Origin: DSVQ01 sp964484765
Lineage (GTDB): Bacteria > Planctomycetota > Planctomycetia > Planctomycetales > Planctomycetaceae
Length of the DNA stretch: 64,000 bases
Direction: 5' to 3'
Assembly (NCBI GenBank): GCA_964484765.1
Contig: CAZAGI010000025.1
Coordinates: forward strand, 1-64,000
The notes beneath the pieces are model-generated. The model was not told the DNA's origin, searched no databases, and was given only the letters and a program-made list of their open reading frames with translations. Of this stretch, positions 37,201-47,016 are shown one piece after another. The position numbers and the translations under genes are program-made. Position 1 is the first letter of the stretch; every line of letters starts with the position of its first letter.

Positions 37201-37518
37201 GGGTGGGAAGGCGATCTCAAAGTCTGGGACGTGGCGACAGGCAAGCAAACGCTGGCCATCCCCGCACACACCTGGTGGGACGCCGATGTCGCGTTTCATC
37301 CGACAGAGCCGCGCATTGCCATCACCGGCAAAGAGCACACGTTGCAGCTCTTTCACGCCGACACCGGTCAATTGTTGCTCTCGATTCCCACGCAGGGACA
37401 TCTTTGCAATACAATGACGTTCACCCCCGATGGCACGCGGCTGTTCGTAAACCTGGCGGGCTCACCGAAGCTGATCGATCCCCGACCGTCGCCGCAACTG
37501 TTCGGCAACGCACCGTGA
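31297..37518 (+). CDS. Very large Ser/Thr kinase with WD40 repeats
   Basis: A 2073-residue protein. The N-terminus is a zinc ribbon (Cys7, Cys10, Cys27, Cys30). The kinase domain (about 74-335) is complete, with glycine loop 82-90, Lys104, HRDVKPQN at 194-201 and DFG at 214-216. One transmembrane helix (about 363-384) separates it from roughly 1600 residues of WD40 repeats ('LAFSPDG' and 'VKLWN' motifs), probably two or more propellers. Proline- and alanine-rich linkers interrupt blades near residues 565-610 and 1045-1085. A Thr/Val-rich insert near 1284-1338 ('YTVNVEVDGETRQETRTRT') recalls planctomycete extracellular YTV-type segments. It lies 15 bp after the stand-alone domain gene and ahead of an FHA kinase and a sigma factor. 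The propellers are presumably extracytoplasmic sensors or scaffolds. Confidence 0.93.
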   Translation: MTFSHVCPECQSKLKIKETLRGKTLRCPACTKSITIPTGDATNGHGEVQVSAKTEPEKTPVASATPEPLESLGRFRLRAILGRGGFGTVYRAFDPILDREVALKVPHLGPQAMAAAEQLVLEAKAAAKLRHPNLVAVYEAGNVGGKLYVATEFIDGRNLAELSASDRADLVAPVTWARDLALGLQYAHDAGVIHRDVKPQNVLVDQSGRAQLADFGLARLRHAEGQAGAANGSVGTPIYAAPEQLNGQPDANGPACDQYGLGVLLAELLTGRAPFSGSHDELLQQKQSEQPPSLRATRPNLARDLEAVCQKAIAANPTDRYPNCSAFAADLDRWLNGELVLARSHSLWERAVHFLRRHPAATGWMTAAACLLALLFGGGTALALNRGTVRAASTAVPLDVDLTPVTLTESASSKPVDESSNRIAETLLYGRLLDRTRLAYREPNVIAADRWLEQTRWDFRNWEYNYLRRIVTGGWKTYRDHGAPITAVAFHPDGKRFAAASGHQVQVWEVASGEVLQTLASPTGPSQFHPITALAYSPDGKILVTAKGVTGGQPTPMMMGLPATEPAPAPPPAADAAPAPAPAPPAEAPAPHPGENGNAPAPAGVALAPVPVGTPTFAVTLRDSETGDVVGEYLHPGPIGDLVFSPDGQLVASAGEVPAARPANAPPNSPPPQPTGVIRLWKFATRETVREIPCSTGPVRRVAFNADGSQLAAAVGPGAWGQVLVWNVSDGLSTPSTQPPDPGAQPGVDGSIQQFFGGHATLAFHPQFPQLLGGPGRDLMTLERGRLRANGVAGLFRRWNIGTDAPAMEVHGLPDSVRAMTFAGAPGPFGIHSLAVAGGDMLQPYLPGIVTLHDPEYEYGGRVPHLGHASSITSVAFRPDGKQFVTGSMTGELKVWSAEVHPEVVKVGPHRPATRVAFGKDGRFVAVAEASQFWTEDRGAVTMWVDGKPHIPEDAPRGGIKLFDIRNRQELLSLTSGPGDVLGLALDPGMQWVAAGGEDRQVHVWDLSSGQLRWEAKVPGVVRCVAVSGDGKRVAAACGAPDPTNTITAPGGIPQPAPAPPGSINAPPPPPVNNDAPPAPPSTADARGTLSVHPVSFQKTASSSEPADSSTGEIVVWNVADGKEIASWKAHGTAALSVAFSPDGQQLVSSGRDRTVKLWNVSDQTLVRSLDAYDGEIVDLAFRPTGGEIAGVGFDPCRAQQPGDVLVWTADNGQRRLTLQQTEGLVYGITYSADGKRFATGGGAFRGSLSQPGAVKVFDAETGIELLPLVGAPGRGKKNEGQRIVCKPVSYVTKQAVTEQYTVNVEVDGETRQETRTRTKYVDQVRTKMVTEVIGGGDVAWEEPGTVLGVAFSGDGRSLAAACEDGSALIWDAVTCTPSSTTPWPSGHPQTVAASPDGKWLAVGGNASDACDCLGLIRIYDAKTGRLTHTMETAGPVNHLTFAADSRRVACSGDCNDWHADHCVVPGQQASFLRPDIMDDYQRKRSTATSRRVIEIWDVITGERHTSITSPEKPLADLAFAGNDRLLGCSGDTLIIWDTGAGKPVRTWDKLGQWAAALTVSPDGKQFAVVAASGSWDQGAKVLLGDVGSETAPQALELPATHHNVGSVSFSPNGEQLVAGVHVADEKAAPGSAPLGGIAVWTLKSLGAPQLLTVGTPINTLAFLPDNKHVVVRGYSRAVRVLDMATGKSPLLFAGHQDAPLDAAVLPDQRVATVGYDQRLKVWRLAESLATADECQACSPPRLPSITLKPQNHDFVKRVRMSRDGRFAATGGHAAIFAPQPIPLQPGQPAAPIEPKYNGVVHIHDATTGQAVDHITVPDGVRMEFDLSPDGRWVAMAKQDSVAIVWDRETKAIAAECKGHTGAIHAIAFHPAGSHFATAGQDSTVRIWTPDGKEVGSIKHEAPVMCVAFDSSGKVLAAGDQQGNARLWDWKAKSLLHDLKGHFGELCAVSFNGDGTRLAATSKRGTDKGWEGDLKVWDVATGKQTLAIPAHTWWDADVAFHPTEPRIAITGKEHTLQLFHADTGQLLLSIPTQGHLCNTMTFTPDGTRLFVNLAGSPKLIDPRPSPQLFGNAP

Positions 37519-37521
37519 TGA

Positions 37522-37601
37522 AGAGTCGGGGCGGGGGCCCCGACCTATGAATGATCGTTTTCCCGGTGAAAATCATAGGTTGGGGCCCCCGCCCCGACTC
37601 T
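37522..37601. repeat. 80-bp near-perfect palindromic repeat, also a likely terminator
   Basis: Arms of 29 bp (37522-37550 and 37573-37601) are complementary with one mismatch. Each contains a GTCGGGGCGGGGGCCCCGAC-type core followed by CCTATGA. The core matches the element at 16894-17006. It starts 4 bp after the stop of the WD40 kinase, so it could end or attenuate transcription before the FHA kinase. Confidence 0.8.
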
Positions 37602-37638
37602 TGTGCCCGTGATTTGAAAACGCTTCTGAGAACCTTCG

Positions 37639-38880
37639 ATGTCGTTGCCCGGCCTGCGCGTTCAACTTGATGTTACGGAAGGACCGCATGCCGGGATGTC
37701 GGCCGTCTGGACCAAACCGGGACGGTACACCGTAGGTCGCCACGAACAGTCGGCCGTCCCGGTTCCTTACGATCTGCTCGCCGCCGAGCAGCAATGCCAG
37801 ATTGAAATCACCGAGAGCGGGTGCGTCCTGCAGGACTCAGGCAACACTCCGACAACACAGATCAACGGCTCACCCACCGCTCGAACGTTGCTCCAATCCG
37901 GTGATCGCATCCGGTTCGGCATGACGGAACTCCGGGTCACTGTCGATTCTCACACGGAACCACCTCCAACTGTTTTGAAACGGGGCAGCTACGCCAGCGT
38001 CGACCCGACCATCATCGGAACCGGGACACCGACCAAGGGCACGACTCAACTGTTCGTCGTGCCCGGTTATCGGCTGCTGCGCAAACTGGGCGAAGGAGCG
38101 ATGGGCGTCGTTTACGAAGCCGAGCGGCTGTCGACGCAGGAGCGCGTCGCGCTGAAAACCATCATTCCGGTGGCGGGTGCAACGCGCGGCGCGGTGCAGA
38201 TGTTTCTCCGTGAAGCCGAGATTATGGCTCAACTGAAACACCCGCGGATCGTGCGGTTCATTGAGTCCGCCCACGTTGCGGGGCGCGTCGTCTTTGCGAT
38301 GGAACTGATCGACGCCGTCGATGTGAAAACACTGTGTCAGCGGGTGACCCAGTCGCAAGGCGTCCCGTTCTTCTGCGGGATCGTGCGACAGGTGCTCGAT
38401 GCTTTGGCTTACGCGCATGAGCAAGGGCTCGTCCATCGCGATGTAAAACCCGGCAATATTCTCATCAGCCGCGATGGCGTTCGCTGGCAAGCTAAACTGG
38501 CCGACTTCGGTCTCGCCAAAAACTTTCAGCTCGCCGGCTTGAGCCAGATCACCGAAGACGGCGACGTGAAGGGGACGCTGGCGTTCATGCCTCCCGAACA
38601 GCGACTCGACAGCCGGTATGCGAAGCCCGCCGTCGACATCTATGCCGCCGCGGCAACGCTCTATTACTTTCTCGCCGGGGTCTCCCCGTTCCGCACCCTG
38701 CCGCGGTCGATCGGTGAAATCCGCACCGGTGACACCAGCCTCGTGCCACTCGATTCCGTCCGGCCCGACTTGCCACGCCCGTTAGTTGATGTGCTGCACC
38801 GGGCTCTCGCGCCCGATCCACAAGATCGCTATTCCTCTGCCACGGAGTTGCGGGAAGCGTTGCGTCCCTTCACCAGATGA
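37639..38880 (+). CDS. Soluble FHA-domain Ser/Thr kinase
   Basis: A 413-residue protein. Residues about 7-101 form an FHA-like domain ('GRYTVGRHEQSAV', 'QING', 'LQSGDRIRFG'), which binds phosphothreonine. The kinase domain (about 144-410) has glycine loop 151-159, Lys173, HRDVKPGN at 266-273 and DFG at 289-291. No membrane helix or anti-sigma motif is present, so it is cytoplasmic. An FHA domain would let it bind a phosphorylated partner, for instance the membrane kinase encoded just upstream (31297-37518). The sigma gene at 38983 follows after 102 bp. A relay from kinase to kinase to sigma factor is an inference from gene order. Confidence 0.92.
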   Translation: MSLPGLRVQLDVTEGPHAGMSAVWTKPGRYTVGRHEQSAVPVPYDLLAAEQQCQIEITESGCVLQDSGNTPTTQINGSPTARTLLQSGDRIRFGMTELRVTVDSHTEPPPTVLKRGSYASVDPTIIGTGTPTKGTTQLFVVPGYRLLRKLGEGAMGVVYEAERLSTQERVALKTIIPVAGATRGAVQMFLREAEIMAQLKHPRIVRFIESAHVAGRVVFAMELIDAVDVKTLCQRVTQSQGVPFFCGIVRQVLDALAYAHEQGLVHRDVKPGNILISRDGVRWQAKLADFGLAKNFQLAGLSQITEDGDVKGTLAFMPPEQRLDSRYAKPAVDIYAAAATLYYFLAGVSPFRTLPRSIGEIRTGDTSLVPLDSVRPDLPRPLVDVLHRALAPDPQDRYSSATELREALRPFTR

Positions 38881-38982
38881 CTTGATCGCTGCTATCGAGT
38901 GTACGGTGCTTGATCGAGCGGCGCGGAAAGCGTAGCTTGCAATCGATTTCAACTTTGACCGGTCTCCGACGAAGGTCAGGTC

Positions 38983-39606
38983 ATGCCCACGGCTGACGAT
39001 GGAAGCGCGCCACAGACGCCGTCAACGCCACCGACGGAAGGGTCGGTCACATGGTATTTCGCGCGGTTTCGTGAAGGAAACGACGACGCGCTCACTCCTC
39101 TCTGGGCGCGATTCTTTCCGCGGCTGCAAGGACTGGCGCGCGAGATTCTCGCCCGGAATCCCCTTCGTGCTGCCGGGGCCGACGACGCCGTCCAGGATGC
39201 GCTGGTCAGTTTCTGGCAACGCGTGCGCGGCGGTCAGTTTTCCGATGTGGTCCACCGCGACCACCTGTGGAACCTGCTGGCCCAGTTCACGGCTTTCAAA
39301 ACGAAACGACTCGTGCGTCACGAATCGGCAGAAAAGCGAGGCGGAAAGCGCCTGGTCAGCGAAACCGCGTCTTCCGAAGCAGGGCTGGAAAACCTCGCTT
39401 GGGAAGAATCGGCCGAGCACCTCGATCTTTACGTCGCCGAACTGCTCGATGGTCTCCCCGAAGAATTGCGCGAATTTGCCGCACTGCGTCTGATCGGTCA
39501 CTCGACGGAAGAGATCGCCGACTTGATGCAATGCACGCAAAGGAAGGTCCAGCGGAAACTGGAATTGGTCCGTCTCAACTGGCAACAGCACCTGCCGCGC
39601 GATTGA
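38983..39606 (+). CDS. Divergent ECF-type sigma factor
   Basis: A 207-residue sigma-70 family protein of the planctomycete ECF-like type. Region 2 (about 25-110) includes 'GADDAVQDALVSFWQRV'. Region 4 (about 145-200) includes 'LPEELREFAALRLIGHSTEEI' (in part) and the recognition helix 'MQCTQRKVQRKLELVRLNW'. It differs from the three kinase-linked sigma factors elsewhere in the window, which share a 'VAKSRVLLRLR'-type end. The ATG has AAGG at about ten bases upstream. It follows the FHA kinase by 102 bp and is the last gene of the 30973-39606 cluster. Confidence 0.9.
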   Translation: MPTADDGSAPQTPSTPPTEGSVTWYFARFREGNDDALTPLWARFFPRLQGLAREILARNPLRAAGADDAVQDALVSFWQRVRGGQFSDVVHRDHLWNLLAQFTAFKTKRLVRHESAEKRGGKRLVSETASSEAGLENLAWEESAEHLDLYVAELLDGLPEELREFAALRLIGHSTEEIADLMQCTQRKVQRKLELVRLNWQQHLPRD

Positions 39607-39686
39607 TCGCGCGCAGAGTCGGTCATCGACCGATTTCGGGATTGCCGCTGATATCGCGACACGTGCGCAACACGCAGGCCGTACAT

Positions 39687-42662
<2,976 letters not shown>

Positions 42663-42941
42663 CGGTGGTTGTCCGTATAGAATCATCGACCGGGCGCGTG
42701 GCTCACAGCACGATGGATCGATACGGGAAAGACTACATTGCCGATTGCAAGGCGTTGCCCAATAGAACGGAATCCCTGCGAGAATTGCGGACTCAGGTCA
42801 TATTGGGGCGACTTTTCTATGTGGAACGACTTTACCGGTGTGCGGTCTCCTGCGGATGTGAGCCAGCCGATGACGGCCGCGTCGTCGGCATCAACACTGT
42901 GGCTGTCGCGAGGCGTGCGAGCCAGGCGCTGATTGGCGACC

Positions 42942-45494
42942 TTACGACGCCAGATACCGGTAGAACAACCGCTTCACGACTTCCATCCCCACGCCATACA
43001 ACAATGTGATTCCCAGCGCGATCACCAGCAACATTGCAGGCGGGGTGACGAAACCGAGCTTCTCCGCGAACGGCGAGAATGGGATCAGCACGGTCACAAT
43101 CGCCACTGAAATTTCCGCGAACAGGAACAATCGTCCCGGACGGCTGAGGAAGAACGGCCGCTGGGTGCGGATGACCATCAGAATCATCAGCCCGGTCAGC
43201 GTCGATTCCACAAACCAGCCGGTCTGGAACAGCATTTCGAAGGCTTCCGGGCTTTCGGTGGTGCGGAGCGCGGAGAACGCATACCACATTGCCCCGAAGG
43301 TCATGAAGTCGAACATCGAACTCGCGAAGCCGAACGACATCATGAAGCGGGTGATGAACCCGGTGTCCCACCGTCGCGGCCGCATGATCTGCTCGGGATC
43401 CACGCTGTCGGTGGCGAGGGCCATGGCAGGGAAGTCGGCGAGCAGGTTCACCAGCAGAATCTGATGCGCGAGCAGCGGATCAAACGGCAGGAACAGCCCG
43501 GCGATCGCCAGACTGAACATGTAGCCGAAGTTCGCCGCGATCGCGAAGAAAACGTATTTCAACGTGTTGGAGAATGTCCGCCGGCCTTCACGGACGCCTT
43601 GGACCAGCACGCTGAGATCGTGTTTCAGCAGCACCACCTGGGCGGCTTCCCGCGCGACGTCCACCGCGGACGCCACCGAGATGCCCACGTCCGCCGCATG
43701 CAGCGCGGAGGCGTCATTGATCCCGTCGCCGAGATAACCGACCACCTGCCCGGTCCGTTTCAGCGCAAGAATGATCTGCTCTTTCTGATTCGGTTCAATC
43801 TCTGCGAAGATGTCGGCTTCGAGGGCGCGCTGAGTGATTGCTTCGTCACTCATGTTGCGGAGATCGGTCCCGGTAACGATTGTCGGGGAGGTGATCCCCA
43901 CGCGCTGGCTGATCGATGCCGCGACCGCCCGGTTATCTCCGGTGATCACCTTCAGGCCGACACCGAGATCACGCAGATCAGCGATCGTCTGCTTGGCATC
44001 CGCTTTCGGCGGATCGGCAAAGACGAGGAATCCGACAAACGTCATGTCGTGCTCGTCAGCCTTGGTAGCATGCGGTGTGTCGAGAGTCCGCACCGCCAGA
44101 CCGAGCACGCGCAATCCGTGGGCACTCATTTCCTTAAAGCGCCGGTCGATGTCGTCCCGCAATGAGTTCAGATCGGTCAACCCGCCGGAAGCCGTTTCGG
44201 CATTGCTGCAGCACTCGAGGATATTCGCCAAGGCCCCCTTGGTGACGAGGAGTTTCTTGCCATCCTGCTGCACGCGAACGCTGAGTCGTTTGCGGATAAA
44301 GTCGTACGGGATTTCGTCAAGTTTCATCACACCGGTGGTGTCGAATTTTTTGCTGTCGCATAGCGAGCGGTCGATCGGGTTCTCAAAACCGGTTTGAAAG
44401 AAGGCATTGTAGTACGCCAGTTGATGCACCCGTTCGCTGTTGGTGCCGCTCACATCCAGGGTGTCATGCAGTTTAATCAACCCTTCGGTGAGGGTGCCGG
44501 TTTTATCCGAGCAGAGAATCGTCATGCTGCCGAGGTTTTCGATCGACAGCAACTGCTTGATGATCACCTGATGCTTCGACATCGACTTCGCGCCGGCGGC
44601 GAGCACCACACTGGTAATCGCAGGCAGCAACTGCGGTGTCATCCCGACCGCGAGCGCCAACGCCAGCGTCAGTTGCTCGACCACCGGCTTGTCCTGCAGA
44701 CCGACTTTCACGGCAAACGCCAGCACAGTGATGACCACCACGACCTTGATCAGCAGTTGACCGAACTGCCGGATGCCGCGCTCGAAGCCAGTTTCCGGGG
44801 CCTTGTGCTCCAACCGCGCGGAGATTTTGCCGAACTCGGTGTCCGGTCCGGTGGCAGCGACCACGGCGGTGGCAAATCCACTGATGACGTGCGTGCCAAG
44901 ATGGGCGGTGTTGGATCGCTGTGACAACGCCACGTTTTCTGGCAGCACAGAGATGGATTTCTCCGCCGGGAAACTCTCGCCGGTGAGCGCGGCCTCGTTG
45001 ACGAACACATCTCGCGCGGTGAGCAAACGGCAATCGCCCGGTATCAAATCCCCGGCCCGCAGACTGACGATGTCCCCTTTCACGACGTCGTTCAACGAGA
45101 CTTCGGTTTCCTTTCCGTCCCGAATGACTGTTGTCTTGGTTTCGATCATTCCCAGCAGCTTAGCCACGGCATTTGCCGCGCTCATTTCCTGCCAGAATCC
45201 GAGCAGGCCGCTGACGATGAGAATAAACATGATGATGAAGCCGTTGGTGGCGTCATCGAGCAATGTGAACGACAGGACTGCCGAGATAAACAGCAGAATG
45301 ATGATCGGACTTTTGAACTGATCGATCAGCAGCGACAGGGCGGAATGTTTGTGAGAGGTCAGTTGCGGAGCCATCGCCAGTCGTCGCGCCGCTTCGGCGG
45401 CGGAAAGTCCCTGGGGCGTCGTGCCCAATTGCTCGAGGAGTCGCTCGGATTCCGTGGCCCAGAACGCTCCGGCTCCTGTCACACCGTCTGCCAT
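42942..45494 (-). CDS. mgtA: Mg2+-transporting P-type ATPase (P3B, MgtA/MgtB-like)
   Basis: An 850-residue P-type ATPase that imports Mg2+ across the inner membrane. It has the actuator motif 'LTGES' (about residue 174), the phosphorylation motif 'DKTGTLT' (about 329), the hinge 'TGDN' and 'LGDGINDASAL', and a C-terminal transmembrane bundle. The family-specific 'FLPFDPLLAHQILLVNLLADF' (in part) supports the MgtA/MgtB subgroup over Ca2+ pumps. The start ATG 45494 is chosen because AGGAAGGA lies about eight bases upstream; the frame is open 45 codons further without a good start. I looked for an M-box or other Mg2+ leader and saw none. Confidence 0.95.
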   Translation of the reverse strand: MADGVTGAGAFWATESERLLEQLGTTPQGLSAAEAARRLAMAPQLTSHKHSALSLLIDQFKSPIIILLFISAVLSFTLLDDATNGFIIMFILIVSGLLGFWQEMSAANAVAKLLGMIETKTTVIRDGKETEVSLNDVVKGDIVSLRAGDLIPGDCRLLTARDVFVNEAALTGESFPAEKSISVLPENVALSQRSNTAHLGTHVISGFATAVVAATGPDTEFGKISARLEHKAPETGFERGIRQFGQLLIKVVVVITVLAFAVKVGLQDKPVVEQLTLALALAVGMTPQLLPAITSVVLAAGAKSMSKHQVIIKQLLSIENLGSMTILCSDKTGTLTEGLIKLHDTLDVSGTNSERVHQLAYYNAFFQTGFENPIDRSLCDSKKFDTTGVMKLDEIPYDFIRKRLSVRVQQDGKKLLVTKGALANILECCSNAETASGGLTDLNSLRDDIDRRFKEMSAHGLRVLGLAVRTLDTPHATKADEHDMTFVGFLVFADPPKADAKQTIADLRDLGVGLKVITGDNRAVAASISQRVGITSPTIVTGTDLRNMSDEAITQRALEADIFAEIEPNQKEQIILALKRTGQVVGYLGDGINDASALHAADVGISVASAVDVAREAAQVVLLKHDLSVLVQGVREGRRTFSNTLKYVFFAIAANFGYMFSLAIAGLFLPFDPLLAHQILLVNLLADFPAMALATDSVDPEQIMRPRRWDTGFITRFMMSFGFASSMFDFMTFGAMWYAFSALRTTESPEAFEMLFQTGWFVESTLTGLMILMVIRTQRPFFLSRPGRLFLFAEISVAIVTVLIPFSPFAEKLGFVTPPAMLLVIALGITLLYGVGMEVVKRLFYRYLAS

Positions 45495-45760
45495 CACCCA
45501 TCCTTCCTGAAGAGATTTTCCGATAGAATGCGAGGTCGCGGCATCATAGTCGATTCCACCGACGCCGAAAAGATGACCGAAATCCGCTGCGCAAGTCGTC
45601 GACAGTCTCTCGCGAGCAGACGCGGTCAACGGTGACGCGGCACGGAAGACCGTCGCAGCTTGAATGCGCGATGCATCAAGGATGTGTAGACCGTGAGTCG
45701 CATGCCGTCCGACATTGAGTCAGACGCGACAGCATGGACTCACGCACGTTGCGAACACCG

Positions 45761-46642
45761 TCAAAACGTAGGTGAGTCCAATTTCTCTTTGACCTTCGTG
45801 GTCGTGCGCCAATACGAATTCGTATCTGGGAGAGCACCTTCCGGGTGAATCGCCGGCTCATGGTGGATTTCTTTGTCTCCGTAGCTCACAAAGATTTCCG
45901 CATTGGAAGTCCGGCCGATTCCAAACTGCCAGATCGGTTTGGCTTCATCGACTGGCATGACGGCTTCAAGGAACAGAGTGGCTTCCGGATTGGTTCCCTG
46001 AGCGACGATAAACAGAGCCCCGTCAACCAATTGCTGGGCACGATCTTCATAGCGATGCACGGGAGTGGCTAACAGCCGCAATTCGTGCCGTGCCCCATCA
46101 CCCCCGGGCCAAGACCACAATTGGTGGGCCGCCATGTTCTGCACGATTCCCTTCATCTGACGGAGGCGGGCCGCTGGTGTCTCGGCGGGAACTGGCGCAC
46201 CGGGCAATGGCAGGAACTTCACATTGCTCGAATGGGGTGTCCACGTCTCACCACTGGCCGTCGTCATTTCAATGGGGACATCGGTTGTCGCATGAAACTG
46301 CCAGAACCAGAGGCGCTGTTCCCGGACCTGAAGCATTTCCAGCACTGCGGCGGGTCGGCCGCGCTGACCCCAAATCCAGACGGTCCCATGATGGCCCCCC
46401 CACAAGGGCGCTGTGTGTCGGAAGACAGGCTTGTCGCCGCGCTCAATCGGCATGCCGGTCTTCACGAACTTGATCCGGACCGGCGCGACTTGCTCCAGAG
46501 CTGCCTGCAGTTCCGCCTGCGAACGCTTCGCATGGGCCGACTCCTTTGCAGGAGCCGCGGGCTGGACTTGAGCCAGTAACAACGGACTGGTCAAGCAGAA
46601 CAGGCCAATCACAGATATTATTCGGCGATACCGAGGATTCAT
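45761..46642 (-). CDS. Secreted hypothetical protein
   Basis: A 293-residue protein with a clear signal peptide (basic start, hydrophobic 'IISVIGLFCLTSPLLLAQ', cleavage near residue 25). The mature part is mixed alpha/beta with Trp-rich stretches such as 'GGHHGTVWIWGQRGRP' and 'LWFWQFHATTDVP'. No domain is recognised. ATG 46642 has GAGG at about ten bases upstream. It is divergent from the DUF1549/1553 gene and likely transcribed alone; the mgtA gene starts 266 bp downstream on the same strand. Confidence 0.82.
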   Translation of the reverse strand: MNPRYRRIISVIGLFCLTSPLLLAQVQPAAPAKESAHAKRSQAELQAALEQVAPVRIKFVKTGMPIERGDKPVFRHTAPLWGGHHGTVWIWGQRGRPAAVLEMLQVREQRLWFWQFHATTDVPIEMTTASGETWTPHSSNVKFLPLPGAPVPAETPAARLRQMKGIVQNMAAHQLWSWPGGDGARHELRLLATPVHRYEDRAQQLVDGALFIVAQGTNPEATLFLEAVMPVDEAKPIWQFGIGRTSNAEIFVSYGDKEIHHEPAIHPEGALPDTNSYWRTTTKVKEKLDSPTF

Positions 46643-47016
46643 CGATACCTCACTCAGTTCATGGCAACAGCGAACATTTCACCGCAGCGCTAGGTCGACC
46701 GAATTCCCATCACATGTACAATCAGTACGTTAGAACGACGTTATCCCCGACGCAAGCTCGTTCGTTGACGGCTTCGTTAAATCCTCGGCCTGGCAAGCCA
46801 AACGAGACTGCACTTCCGTACTGACGATCAGCGGGAATCATCGATCGCCGCTCGCTTCGATGTGGCTGGGCAGCACGGGCAGCGGCAGTTGGCTACAATC
46901 GTGAGTGAATCGGCGTTGCGATCGGTCCGAGGTCGCCCGATTGGGGAGACGCTGGGTTGAGAATGATGACCCCGAGCGAAGTGAGCTAAACCTTGTTTCG
47001 TCATGGTGACAGCATC
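46643..47016. other. Divergent intergenic region, no gene
   Basis: It lies between the secreted hypothetical protein (minus) and the DUF1549/1553 gene (plus). TACAAT at 46894-46899 is a possible -10 box for the plus strand, without a convincing -35. Short frames here lack coding character. Confidence 0.45.

Noticed and set aside
45495..45760. M-box or other Mg2+ riboswitch upstream of mgtA
   Set aside because: I looked for the conserved helices of the M-box class on the minus strand and found no convincing structure.
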